DNA from: JAUWNJ01 sp034190305
GTDB taxonomy: Bacteria > Planctomycetota > Phycisphaerae > SM23-33
Assembly (NCBI GenBank): GCA_034190305.1
Contig: JAXHSV010000147.1
Span: forward strand, 1-7,773
Length of the DNA: 7,773 bases
Reading direction: 5' to 3'
Position 1 is the stretch's first letter. Every line of letters starts with the position of its first letter. The notes under the pieces were generated by a model. That model was not told the DNA's origin. It saw nothing but the letters and a program-made list of their open reading frames with translations, and ran no database searches. Shown here in pieces: positions 1-6,784 of the stretch. The position numbers and the translations under genes are program-made.

Positions 1-25
1 GGAATAGGAAACAAGGAAAAGGACT

Positions 26-3000
26 ATGCCCAAACATGCTGACATTGACAAGGTGATGATTATAGGTTCCGGGCCGATCGTTATCGGTCAGGCGTGCGAG
101 TTCGATTATTCCGGCACGCAGGCGTGCAAGGCCTTGCGAGAACTCGGCTACAAGATCGTGCTGGTCAACTCCAACCCAGCCACGATTATGACCGATCCGG
201 GCATGGCTGACGTAACGTACATCGAGCCGCTGACGCTCGAAGCGATGACGAAAATCATCGAAAAGGAGCGTCCCGACGCGCTTCTGCCGAATCTCGGCGG
301 GCAGTCCGCGCTGAACCTCTCATCTGAACTTCACAAGGCCGGCGTGCTGGACAAATACGGCGTGAAGGTCATCGGCGTGCAGGTGGACGCTATCGAACGC
401 GGCGAAGACCGCATCGCATTCAAAAACACGATGAACAGCCTCGGCATTGAGATGCCTCGCAGCACGGCTGTTTTCAGCGTCGCCGACGCTGAGAAGGTGG
501 CCGGCGAACTGGGCTACCCCGTGGTAATCCGTCCGGCCTACACGATGGGCGGAACCGGCGGCGGGCTGGTCTATAACGTCGAGGAACTCCGTGTTGTCGC
601 AAGCAGGGGGATCGCCGCAAGTCTCATCGGGCAGATACTCGTGGAGGAGTCCGTCCTCGGATGGGAGGAACTGGAACTGGAGGTCGTCCGCGACGCCAAA
701 AACCAGATGATTACCGTCTGTTTCATCGAAAACGTCGATGCGATGGGCGTGCATACGGGCGACTCTTACTGCACAGCCCCTATGCTGACCATAGATGAGG
801 AACTCCGGAAGCGGCTCCAGGATTATTCATACAGGATCGTCGAAGCCATCCAGGTAATCGGCGGCACGAACATACAGTTCGCCCACGATCCGAAAACCGG
901 GCGCGTCGTGGTGATTGAGATTAACCCGCGCACCAGCCGATCATCGGCGCTGGCGTCGAAGGCGACGGGTTTCCCGATCGCGCTTGTCTCGGCCAAACTG
1001 GCCGGCGGGATGACCATGGACGAGATCCCCTACTGGCGCGACGGTACGCTCGAAAAATACACGCCGTCGGGCGATTACGTGGTCGTCAAGTTCGCCCGCT
1101 GGGCCTTCGAGAAGTTCCGCGACGCCGAGGACAAACTCGGAACGCAGATGAAGGCCGTCGGCGAGGTTATGAGCATCGGAAAGACGTACAAGGAGGCGTT
1201 CCAGAAGGCCATCCGGTCGCTGGAGAACGGAAGGGGCGGCCTGGGCTTTGCGAAGGATTTTAATAAGCGCCCCCTGGATGAATTGCTGGATATGCTGCGC
1301 GAACCGACCAGCGAGAGGCAATTCATCATGTACGAAGCCTTGCGCAAAGGCGCAACCGTCGAGCAACTTCACGAAAAGACCTATATCAAGCCGTGGTTCA
1401 TAGAGCAGATGGCGGAGCTGGTGGAACTGGAGGAAGAGATTCTCAAGTATAAGGGAAAACCCCTTCCGGACGAGTTGTTGACCCGCGCCAAGAAGGACGG
1501 TTTTTCCGACAAGTACCTCGGAAAGATACTTGTGCTTGCCGAGTCTGACATTCGCCGGCAACGGACCGGACTGGGCGTCGTCGAAGGCTGGCATCCCGTA
1601 CCCGTCAGCGGCGTCGAGGACGCTGCGTATTACTACTCCACCTATAACGCCACGGACGCCGTGGACAGCAGGGGCCCCCAACCGCAAAAAAACGCGGCTG
1701 GGGAACACGGCAGCGACCGGCGGAAAGTTATGGTCCTCGGCGGCGGGCCTAACCGCATCGGGCAGGGAATCGAGTTCGACTACTGCTGCGTACACGCCGC
1801 CTTCGCGCTGAGGGATGAAGGCCTGGAAACCATCATGGTCAACTGCAACCCGGAGACCGTCTCGACCGATTACGACACCTCCGACAAGTTGTATTTCGAG
1901 CCGCTCACCGTTGAGGACGTTCTGAGCATCTATGAGAAGGAAAAGCCCGAAGGCGTAATCGTCCAGTTCGGCGGTCAGACGCCGCTGAACATCGCACAGG
2001 AACTAACCGGCGCCGGCGTCAAAATCCTCGGCACCAGCCCCGACACCATCGACCTGGCCGAAGACCGCGACCGGTTCGGAAAAATGATGGACAAACTCGG
2101 CATCCCCATGCCGGAGTCGGGTATGGCAAGCACGGTTGATGAATCGCTGGCGATCGCAGAGCGGATCGGATACCCGCTGATGGTCAGACCTTCGTTCGTG
2201 CTGGGCGGGCGCGGAATGGAGGTCGTCCACGACGAGCAGATGCTCCGGCAATATGTCGCCGCCGCGGTCGATGTTACGCCCGAACGTCCGATCCTTATAG
2301 ACAGGTTCCTCGACAACGCCGTCGAAGCCGAAGCCGACGCACTTTCCGACGGCGCCGACACCTTTGTCCCCGCCGTCATGGAGCACATCGAACTGGCGGG
2401 CATCCACTCAGGCGATTCGGCCTGCGTTATCCCGCCGATCAGCATCCCGCAAAGGCATCTCAAGACCATCAATGAATACACACGAAAAATAGCACGCCAA
2501 CTGAAGGTCGTGGGTGTTATGAATATGCAGTACGCCATCGCCGACGACGTTGTGTATGTCCTCGAAGCCAATCCTCGCGCCTCGCGGACGGTCCCGCTGG
2601 TCTCCAAGGTCTGCGGAATTCCCATGGCCCGAATAGCGACGCAGTTAATGCTCGGTAAAACGCTGGCGGAGATGAATCTTCAGCATAAGCGCATCGGCCA
2701 CTACGGAGTAAAGGAAGCCGTCTTTCCGTTCCCCATGTACCATGAAGTCGATCCGGTCCTTGGGCCTGAAATGCGGTCCACCGGCGAGGTGCTGGGTCTG
2801 GCCGACTCGTTCGGCCTGGCGTTCTATAAGGCCGAAGAGGGCGCAAAACAGGTCCTTCCTACCGAGGGCGCAGTGCTGATCTCCGTTTCTCCCCGCGACC
2901 GCCCCGCCGTGCTCAAGGCCGCCGGCAAGTTCGCCGAACTGGGGTTCACTATATTGGCGACCGAAGGAACCCATGCCTTCCTGACCGAAAACGGTATCAA

Positions 3001-3274
3001 GGCCGAGGCGATAAAGAAACTTCACGAAGGCCGGCCCAACATCGCCGACGCCATAACCAACGGCGAGATACAACTCGTGGTCAACACCCCCATCGGCAAA
3101 CTAAGCCAGTACGACGATTCGTACATCCGCAAGTCTGCCGTCAAGTACAAGGTTCCGTACATCACGACGCTCAGCGCCGCCGAAGCCGCCGCCGAGGGTA
3201 TAGCCGCATATCGCAGCGGCGGCAGCAGCGTCAAGGCCCTGCAGGAATACCACGCGGACATCGAGGACAGTTAA
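26..3274 (+). CDS. carB: Carbamoyl-phosphate synthase large subunit (CarB)
   Basis: This is a complete 1082-residue protein, close to the usual 1070-1080. It makes carbamoyl phosphate from bicarbonate, two ATP and ammonia channelled from the CarA glutaminase, supplying pyrimidine and arginine synthesis in the cytoplasm. The family's internal duplication is plain. The first half opens with IIGSGPIVIGQACEFDYSGTQ (about residue 12), carries the ATP-grasp glycine loop GGTGGG (175-180) and NPRTSRSSALASKATG. The second half opens with MVLGGGPNRIGQGIEFDY (about 569), and contains RPSFVLGGRGMEVV, GIHSGDSACVIPP and EANPRASRTVPLVSKV. The C-terminal MGS-like allosteric domain (about 947-1082) has HEGRPNIADAI and VPYITTL. 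An AAGGA at 13-17, eight bases before the ATG, supports the start. No carA is visible because the window begins just upstream. The linker joining the halves (541-566) is polar and somewhat long. Confidence 0.98.
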   Translation: MPKHADIDKVMIIGSGPIVIGQACEFDYSGTQACKALRELGYKIVLVNSNPATIMTDPGMADVTYIEPLTLEAMTKIIEKERPDALLPNLGGQSALNLSSELHKAGVLDKYGVKVIGVQVDAIERGEDRIAFKNTMNSLGIEMPRSTAVFSVADAEKVAGELGYPVVIRPAYTMGGTGGGLVYNVEELRVVASRGIAASLIGQILVEESVLGWEELELEVVRDAKNQMITVCFIENVDAMGVHTGDSYCTAPMLTIDEELRKRLQDYSYRIVEAIQVIGGTNIQFAHDPKTGRVVVIEINPRTSRSSALASKATGFPIALVSAKLAGGMTMDEIPYWRDGTLEKYTPSGDYVVVKFARWAFEKFRDAEDKLGTQMKAVGEVMSIGKTYKEAFQKAIRSLENGRGGLGFAKDFNKRPLDELLDMLREPTSERQFIMYEALRKGATVEQLHEKTYIKPWFIEQMAELVELEEEILKYKGKPLPDELLTRAKKDGFSDKYLGKILVLAESDIRRQRTGLGVVEGWHPVPVSGVEDAAYYYSTYNATDAVDSRGPQPQKNAAGEHGSDRRKVMVLGGGPNRIGQGIEFDYCCVHAAFALRDEGLETIMVNCNPETVSTDYDTSDKLYFEPLTVEDVLSIYEKEKPEGVIVQFGGQTPLNIAQELTGAGVKILGTSPDTIDLAEDRDRFGKMMDKLGIPMPESGMASTVDESLAIAERIGYPLMVRPSFVLGGRGMEVVHDEQMLRQYVAAAVDVTPERPILIDRFLDNAVEAEADALSDGADTFVPAVMEHIELAGIHSGDSACVIPPISIPQRHLKTINEYTRKIARQLKVVGVMNMQYAIADDVVYVLEANPRASRTVPLVSKVCGIPMARIATQLMLGKTLAEMNLQHKRIGHYGVKEAVFPFPMYHEVDPVLGPEMRSTGEVLGLADSFGLAFYKAEEGAKQVLPTEGAVLISVSPRDRPAVLKAAGKFAELGFTILATEGTHAFLTENGIKAEAIKKLHEGRPNIADAITNGEIQLVVNTPIGKLSQYDDSYIRKSAVKYKVPYITTLSAAEAAAEGIAAYRSGGSSVKALQEYHADIEDS

Positions 3275-3474
3275 CGATTAGGTTTGGTCCGCGTGGCGAG
3301 GGTTCGACCATTGCCCGGAATGCGAAAAAGGCTGGCCCTCACGGACCAACCCATTTTCAATGTCGGGGCGATTTCCAGAACCTTGAACCGAACGTGGCAA
3401 TCCGGCCGTATATCGAGACATTCTGTCGGACGCAGGAATTGAATTTGCTCTTGATCGCCAGGTTCTGCTAACAA
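3271..3474 (-). CDS. Doubtful small ORF downstream of the CHAP gene
   Basis: This 67-codon minus-strand frame has a TTG start 22 bases after the CHAP gene stop and ends over the carB stop (a four-base overlap, TTAA). The product would be basic, without membrane segments or any motif I recognise. It runs through the hairpin that follows carB, which argues against it being a real gene. The only support is its same-strand position immediately after the CHAP gene. It may be noncoding or the residue of a decayed gene. Confidence 0.15.
   Translation of the reverse strand: MLAEPGDQEQIQFLRPTECLDIRPDCHVRFKVLEIAPTLKMGWSVRASLFRIPGNGRTLATRTKPNR
3281..3351. terminator. Long imperfect hairpin after carB, possible bidirectional terminator
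   Basis: The left arm GGTTTGGTCCG (3281-3291) pairs with CGGACCAACC (3342-3351) with one bulged T. After small bulges, GAGGG (3298-3302) pairs with CCCTC (3336-3340). The right arm is followed by CATTTTC, so there is a short T run but not a strong one. The hairpin starts seven bases after the carB stop and lies between convergent genes, where a terminator is expected. The loop of about 33 bases is longer than in a typical intrinsic terminator, so an old inverted repeat from a mobile element is an alternative reading. Confidence 0.4.
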
Positions 3475-3496
3475 CGTCGCCGCAAGGGTACGTCTC

Positions 3497-4051
3497 TTAA
3501 AACTTGGCCAATCGGATGTATCCGTTCACGTTTTCCACCAATGATCTCTCAAAGAGGCCTGACTTGTTGTGGAAATTGCCTTCCGCCGTTGTGACCCCGT
3601 TCGGGTTGACGGCGACAACGATTCCGATGTGGTCCAGATCTTTGTCTTCGATCAGTCGGTTGAACAGGATGATGTCCCCTGCCTCCGGTGTCCTTCGCCG
3701 ATTACCGGCTGGGAAGTAGAAGTCATTCTCGGGCAAAATGGCCCAATCGTACCAGACCGGGACTGCGCCGAGAGTCCATCGATGCTCAGGGATGGGTTTG
3801 GGCGGGAACGTGAAGCCTGCTTGGAGACAACAGTAGTAGACGAACGCGCAGCACCATGGATATCCGATACTTTGGTCGGAGTACTTTGTGTAACCGCCGT
3901 TTTCATTGAACGCCGCACGGAATACAGCAAGGTACTTCTCGATTGCCTCACCTGCCAGGTTCATATTGCCGGCAAGAGCCAGACCCCCTTCGTCCCTGGC
4001 GATATGAGCCAGCGCGAGACGTTTTCTTCGATATACACCGTCCAAAGTCAT
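3497..4051 (-). CDS. CHAP-domain cysteine amidase/peptidase-like protein
   Basis: The 184-residue product has the layout of a CHAP (NlpC/P60-like) enzyme, a fold that usually cleaves amide bonds in peptidoglycan. Visible motifs are YPWCCAFVYYC (64-74), with the likely nucleophile Cys67; AGDIILF (124-130), the usual segment before the histidine; DHIGIVVAV (140-148), with His141; and TTAEGN (154-159), with Glu157 as probable third member. The N-terminal 50 residues are helical-looking. I see no signal peptide or membrane segment, so export would need phage-type release or another route. The ATG is preceded by GGTGGAG at a reasonable distance, which supports this start. The gene is convergent with carB and lies beside insertion-sequence debris, suggesting an acquired accessory or prophage-derived gene. 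The CHAP assignment is by motif; the substrate is not known. A TIGR02594-type protein is the closest alternative label. Confidence 0.72.
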   Translation of the reverse strand: MTLDGVYRRKRLALAHIARDEGGLALAGNMNLAGEAIEKYLAVFRAAFNENGGYTKYSDQSIGYPWCCAFVYYCCLQAGFTFPPKPIPEHRWTLGAVPVWYDWAILPENDFYFPAGNRRRTPEAGDIILFNRLIEDKDLDHIGIVVAVNPNGVTTAEGNFHNKSGLFERSLVENVNGYIRLAKF

Positions 4052-4282
4052 ACTGTCGCTCCACCATCAGTCATGTACATACTTCCGATGGCGCATGGCG
4101 CTTGGGTGAGTCGAACAGAATACCCGTGAGCACCGAAACATCCAATCTCCCGTGCTGCCGATCTCCTCGGTAAACCAGCAATTGTCAGTGTTCGGCAATC
4201 CAGTCGCCTCCCCCCAAATGTTTGAACCGTTCTTCTATTAGGCAATCGTAACCCGCTGCCGCACAAAAAGAAAGCCCTCTGT
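4052..4282. other. Intergenic stretch with no recognised gene
   Basis: This DNA separates the divergently oriented CHAP gene and the transposase remnant. Open frames exist on the minus strand, including one of 72 codons whose TGA overlaps the CHAP ATG, but none has a recognisable motif. I found no convincing promoter. It should contain the promoter of the CHAP gene and possibly decayed transposase N-terminal sequence. Confidence 0.4.
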
Positions 4283-4290
4283 TTGAACCG
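4219..4290. repeat. 11-bp direct repeat TGTTTGAACCG, two copies
   Basis: TGTTTGAACCG occurs at 4219-4229 and again at 4280-4290, 61 bases apart. The second copy sits exactly where recognisable transposase coding begins (codons for LNRWWKAY). The repeat may mark a small duplication or a past insertion that cut off the transposase N-terminus. It may also be chance, although 11 identical bases so close together are unusual. Confidence 0.5.
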
Positions 4291-4757
4291 ATGGTGGAAG
4301 GCCTACCGACGCAAAGGACCAAAGGCGTTGAACGCCGCCCCGCCAACAGGCCCACCGTCCAAACTGACGGCTCGCCAAAAGCGGGGCTTGCTTCGGCGAT
4401 TGCAACGCGGCGCAAAGAACAACGGATTCTCCACGGACTTGTGGACATGTCCCAGAATCGCCCAACTAATCCGGAAGCACTATGGCGTCCGCTATAACGT
4501 GGACTCTATTCCTCGGTTTCTTCGCAGCCTTGGCCTGACCCCACAGAAGCCGACCAAGCGGGCCATCGAACGCCACGAGAAGGCAATCCGGACCTGGGGC
4601 GATCACGACTGGCCGCGTATAAAAAAAAGCCGCTCGTAAGCGAGCTCACATCGTTTTCGTTGATGAAACGGGCTTTTTGATGCTCCCGTTGGTCCGACGC
4701 ACTTGGGCGCCTCGCGGCCAGACGCCGGTTCTCACCCATCGCGGCAGTACTCGATAG
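4283..4757 (+). pseudogene. Truncated, frameshifted IS630-family transposase
   Basis: The first part (4283-4628) encodes an IS630-type segment: WWKAYRRKGPKALNAAP, a proline-rich linker, then the winged-helix region with GFSTDLWTCPRIAQLI, YGVRYN and LGLTPQKP. This frame stops at 4637-4639. From 4629 the next frame continues with ARKRAHIVFVDETGFLMLPL and TWAPRGQTPVL, containing the first catalytic Asp of the DDE triad (codon 4662-4664), before a TAG at 4755. The switch is at a run of eight A (4621-4628). Restoring the frame needs one base fewer (a +1 shift), so a one-base insertion is the simplest explanation. Upstream sequence lacks the usual N-terminal helix-turn-helix, and the region holding the second Asp and Glu is missing. 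Family members are about 340 residues, so only about half survives. It cannot encode active transposase. Confidence 0.85.
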
Positions 4758-5034
4758 GCCCGATGCAGGGGGCCTTCGCGTCGTGCAGGTGACGATTGCA
4801 ATCCCAAAGGACAGGAGGATGCAAACTGAACCTGGCCGGCATGTCGGCAGAGCCGTGACTTATCCTCCATCAAGACAATTAAGTGCTCCGTCCCCGCATC
4901 CCCCGCATCCCCGCATCCCATGCAACGCTGTCCCCACCCAATCTGTTCGCCGTGACTACTATACGCGAGCGCATTAATTGACTGCCGTTCGTATTACCCT
5001 CGCGAAATTACAAATCGTTCAGTTTGAGTAATTA
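4758..5034. other. Decayed mobile-element DNA, no intact gene
   Basis: This follows the transposase stop. One frame near 4818-4857 reads MQTEPGRHVGRAV, which may be a faint continuation of the IS630 protein after further frameshifts, but the match is weak. The rest carries the short CCCCGCATC repeat and AT-richer DNA leading to the MITE-like element. I see no promoter, RNA gene or convincing ORF. Confidence 0.5.
4892..4917. repeat. Three-copy CCCCGCATC tandem repeat
   Basis: Two 9-base copies of CCCCGCATC are followed by an 8-base copy lacking one C. They are preceded by AAGTGCTCCGT. Such short GC-rich runs are sometimes seen in REP-like debris around transposases, but three copies are too few to define a family here. 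Confidence 0.6.
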
Positions 5035-5035
5035 A

Positions 5036-5158
5036 TACCGGGCGCACAAAGTTAAGGCGCTAGGATGATTGACGGCTACACCGTTCATGGTAATGCGAAC
5101 CGTTCTTTTGGTGCATTGTGTCCCTATTCGCAAGCGCAAAAACTTTGTGCGCCCAGTA
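5036..5158. mobile_element. MITE-like element with TA-flanked terminal inverted repeats
   Basis: CCGGGCGCACAAAGTT (5038-5053) and AACTTTGTGCGCCCAG (5141-5156) are inverted repeats matching at 15 of 16 bases. A subterminal GCGCT/AGCGC pair (5057-5061 and 5133-5137) is in register with them. Each end abuts TA (5036-5037 and 5157-5158), the target duplication made by Tc1/mariner-IS630 type elements. The element proper is 119 bp, has no ORF for a transposase, and its core can fold into a further hairpin (AATGC at 5092-5096 with GCATT at about 5113-5117). This fits a non-autonomous miniature element moved in trans. The IS630 remnant about 280 bp upstream is the right family, but its own ends are lost, so a direct link cannot be shown. 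Confidence 0.65.
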
Positions 5159-5190
5159 TAATTTCCGGTGGTATTACAAAAAACCGCACC

Positions 5191-5237
5191 TTCCGCCGAC
5201 GGCAATACTGCCGGACGATCTGCTGTGTGCGGCGGAA
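5191..5237. repeat. Nested inverted repeat upstream of the etfB promoter
   Basis: TTCCGCCG (5191-5198) is perfectly complementary to CGGCGGAA (5230-5237). Inside lies a second hairpin, CGGCA-ATAC-TGCCG (5200-5213). No T run follows, so it is not a typical terminator. It lies about 29 bases before the -35 box, so an operator or a folded remnant is possible; its role is unknown. Confidence 0.4.
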
Positions 5238-5265
5238 ACTGGGAATGATTCAGATTAACCTAACC

Positions 5266-5294
5266 TTGACTTGTGGCCCGGGAGTATCTAAATT
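5266..5294 (+). promoter_or_regulatory. Sigma-70-like promoter for etfB
   Basis: TTGACT (5266-5271) and TAAATT (5289-5294) are separated by exactly 17 bases. They lie about 70 bases before the etfB GTG codon with no gene between. The -35 box is close to consensus; the -10 box is weaker, and TATCTA at 5285-5290 overlaps it. Transcription would start near 5301. The call rests on sequence match and position only. Confidence 0.5.
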
Positions 5295-5302
5295 GCCCAT
5301 CC

Positions 5303-5329
5303 CTGCCTACAGTTGCGATAAGCAGGCAG
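5303..5329 (+). promoter_or_regulatory. Leader hairpin in the etfB 5' untranslated region
   Basis: CTGCCT (5303-5308) pairs with AGGCAG (5324-5329) around a 15-base loop. It would sit at the very start of the transcript from the predicted promoter and about 25 bases before the ribosome binding site. It could stabilise the message. I do not recognise it as a riboswitch. Confidence 0.35.
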
Positions 5330-5354
5330 AGCATCGACGCTGAACAAACAAGAC

Positions 5355-5359
5355 AGGAG
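5355..5359 (+). promoter_or_regulatory. Ribosome binding site that sets the etfB GTG start
   Basis: AGGAG lies six bases before GTG at 5366-5368. The frame is open further upstream to 5273, but that extension would overlap the promoter and lacks this signal. The family's N-terminus (VVCVKQVPDT) begins right after the GTG. Confidence 0.75.
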
Positions 5360-5365
5360 CAAATC

Positions 5366-6289
5366 GTGGGATATAACTGTGTAGTCTGCGTCAAGCAGGT
5401 GCCCGATACGAAGCGAATTACGGGCGAGGCGATGACCGAAGAAGGAACGGTCAACCGTGCAGCCCTTCCAGCCATCTTCAACCCCGAAGACCTCAACGCC
5501 CTTGAACAGGCCCTGGCGGTCCGTGACGCACACGGCGGGACGGTTACGGTAATTACGATGGGCCTGCCGGCGGCTTCGGAAGTCCTCCGCGAGGGGCTTT
5601 ACCGCGGGGCCGACAGGGTAATACTGATTACCGACCGCCGGGCGGCTGCCTCCGATACCCTGGCGACCAGTTACATACTCTCCTGCGCAGTCAAAAAACT
5701 CGCCCCCGACATCATATTCTGCGGCAGGCAGGCAATCGACGGCGATACCGCGCAGGTAGGTCCTCAACTGGCGGAAAAACTCCAAATGACGCAGATTACT
5801 TACCTGGAGGAACTCATCTCGCTGGAGGAGCGAACCATCCGCATCCGGCGCAACGTCGGAAACGGATACGAAGTGGTCCGGGCGGAACTTCCCGTTCTCC
5901 TTACGGTAATGGACACAACCAACCAGCCTCGTCCGGCGGCGGCGAAAAAAATGATGAAGTTCAAAAAAGCGATGTCTCGCGCCGAGGTCGAAGCCATAGC
6001 CGAGCACCTGCTCGAAGGCGATTATGAAGACTACACTGCCGAACTGAAGGCCGGCGAAGTGGATAAATACTGCGGAAAACTCAAGCAGAAGGGTCTTCTC
6101 ATCGAGCAGTGGAGCCTCGATGACATTGAGGCCGACCTGTCATGGTGCGGTATGAGCGGAAGCCCGACGAAAGTCCACAAAATCCAGTCGGTTGTCCTGA
6201 CCGGTGGGCAGCACAAACAGATTGACCCGACCGATGAGGGCATTGGCGAGTTGGTAAGCGAACTGATTAAAGAACACACGATTGGTTGA
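5366..6289 (+). CDS. etfB: Electron transfer flavoprotein beta subunit (EtfB/FixA family)
   Basis: EtfB pairs with EtfA to form a soluble flavoprotein heterodimer that shuttles electrons from acyl-CoA or other dehydrogenases. The beta subunit carries AMP in ordinary ETFs and a second FAD in bifurcating ones. The 307-residue product starts with YNCVVCVKQVPDT (3-15) and has NPEDLNALEQAL (39-50). The family signature IDGDTAQVGPQLAEKL lies at 124-139, and a late SPTKVHKIQSVVL segment (266-278) is typical of EtfB from anaerobes. At about 50 residues beyond the shortest homologues it has an extended C-terminus, including a charged stretch at 205-255. The GTG start has AGGAG six bases upstream. etfA follows after a 569-base gap filled by an inserted small gene and repeats. 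The last codons and TGA run into degenerate units of the downstream 8-bp repeat. I infer but cannot show whether this ETF bifurcates. Confidence 0.95.
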   Translation: MGYNCVVCVKQVPDTKRITGEAMTEEGTVNRAALPAIFNPEDLNALEQALAVRDAHGGTVTVITMGLPAASEVLREGLYRGADRVILITDRRAAASDTLATSYILSCAVKKLAPDIIFCGRQAIDGDTAQVGPQLAEKLQMTQITYLEELISLEERTIRIRRNVGNGYEVVRAELPVLLTVMDTTNQPRPAAAKKMMKFKKAMSRAEVEAIAEHLLEGDYEDYTAELKAGEVDKYCGKLKQKGLLIEQWSLDDIEADLSWCGMSGSPTKVHKIQSVVLTGGQHKQIDPTDEGIGELVSELIKEHTIG

Positions 6290-6339
6290 TTGGTAAATTA
6301 GTGAATCAGTTGATCAGTGAATCAGTTGATCAGTGAATC
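6284..6339. repeat. Left array of 8-bp repeats (AGTTGATC/AGTGAATC)
   Basis: Five contiguous octamers, alternating AGTGAATC and AGTTGATC, fill 6300-6339. Two more degenerate units (GGTTGATT, GGTAAATT) occupy 6284-6299, so the array extends over the last codon and stop of etfB (6284-6289). Because eight is not a multiple of three, the array supplies TGA in every frame. It is the reverse complement of the family in the right array. Confidence 0.9.
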
Positions 6340-6383
6340 GGGAACAGTAGAGCATCAGGAATGGTTTATGAAGGGCACATCCG

Positions 6384-6767
6384 ATGCCGGGAGAATTTGA
6401 GGACCTGGATGTTTATAAGCAGGCCAGAGTGTTACGTCAGCAAGTTTGGAAGTTGGCGCGACAGTTACCGGCCGAAGAGAAATACGTTCTCGTGTCGCAA
6501 ATAAGAAGAGCGGCTTTGTCGGTAACCAATAATATCGCCGAGGGGCACGGCAGCAGAAGTTACAGGCACAACATAAGTTACCTGTATCGTTCCCGCGGAA
6601 GCGTGAACGAATTGCTGGACGACATGAATGCGTGTGAGGATGAAGGATATTTTAGGAAAGATCACCTGGACGACCTGCGGTTGCAGGCAAAGGCTGTTAC
6701 CAAACTGATTAACGGCTACATAAAGTATCTGCGTAAGAGAATAGCCGAAACGATAAAGAAAAGTTGA
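6384..6767 (+). CDS. Four-helix-bundle protein, 23S rRNA intervening-sequence (S23/bVSP) family
   Basis: The 127-residue product opens with FEDLDVYKQARVLRQQVWKL (5-24), continues with EEKYVLVSQIRRAALSV (31-47), the hallmark NNIAEGHGS (49-57), and YLYRSRGSVNELLDDMN (66-82), then a long basic C-terminal helix (about 92-127). This is the full length and order of the four-helix-bundle family first seen in intervening sequences of 23S rRNA genes. Homologues form pentameric bundles with basic surfaces, and their cellular role is unknown. The ATG has only a weak AGGG about nine bases upstream. Here it is not in an rRNA gene but between etfB and etfA, on the same strand, so it may be cotranscribed with them. 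Its base composition looks more AT-rich than the etf genes, consistent with transfer. A diversity-generating retroelement Avd protein has a related fold, but no reverse transcriptase or template repeat is visible. Confidence 0.92.
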   Translation: MPGEFEDLDVYKQARVLRQQVWKLARQLPAEEKYVLVSQIRRAALSVTNNIAEGHGSRSYRHNISYLYRSRGSVNELLDDMNACEDEGYFRKDHLDDLRLQAKAVTKLINGYIKYLRKRIAETIKKS

Positions 6768-6784
6768 ATGAAAGAAAATAAGCC

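Noticed and set aside
941..1795. A 284-codon open frame on the minus strand inside carB
   Set aside because: It lies wholly within the strongly conserved carB coding sequence, has no recognisable motif and is a typical shadow frame of GC-rich coding DNA.
4081..4180. tRNA-like 3' end on the minus strand (GTTCGACTCACC)
   Set aside because: The stem around it has too long a loop, and no acceptor, D or anticodon arms can be fitted.
4048..4266. 72-codon minus-strand frame whose TGA overlaps the CHAP ATG
   Set aside because: The overlap would suggest translational coupling, but the frame runs over the transposon border and direct repeat, is cysteine- and arginine-rich without motif, and has no ribosome binding site I can see.
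4783..4977. 64-codon plus-strand frame rich in proline
   Set aside because: It is decayed transposon DNA carrying the CCCCGCATC repeat; at most its first part is a faint transposase remnant.
5273..5365. Upstream extension of etfB to an earlier start
   Set aside because: The extra 31 codons overlap the predicted promoter and leader, lack a ribosome binding site and precede the family's normal N-terminus.
6384..6767. Avd protein of a diversity-generating retroelement
   Set aside because: The motifs fit the S23/bVSP family better, and there is no reverse transcriptase, template repeat or variable repeat in the window.
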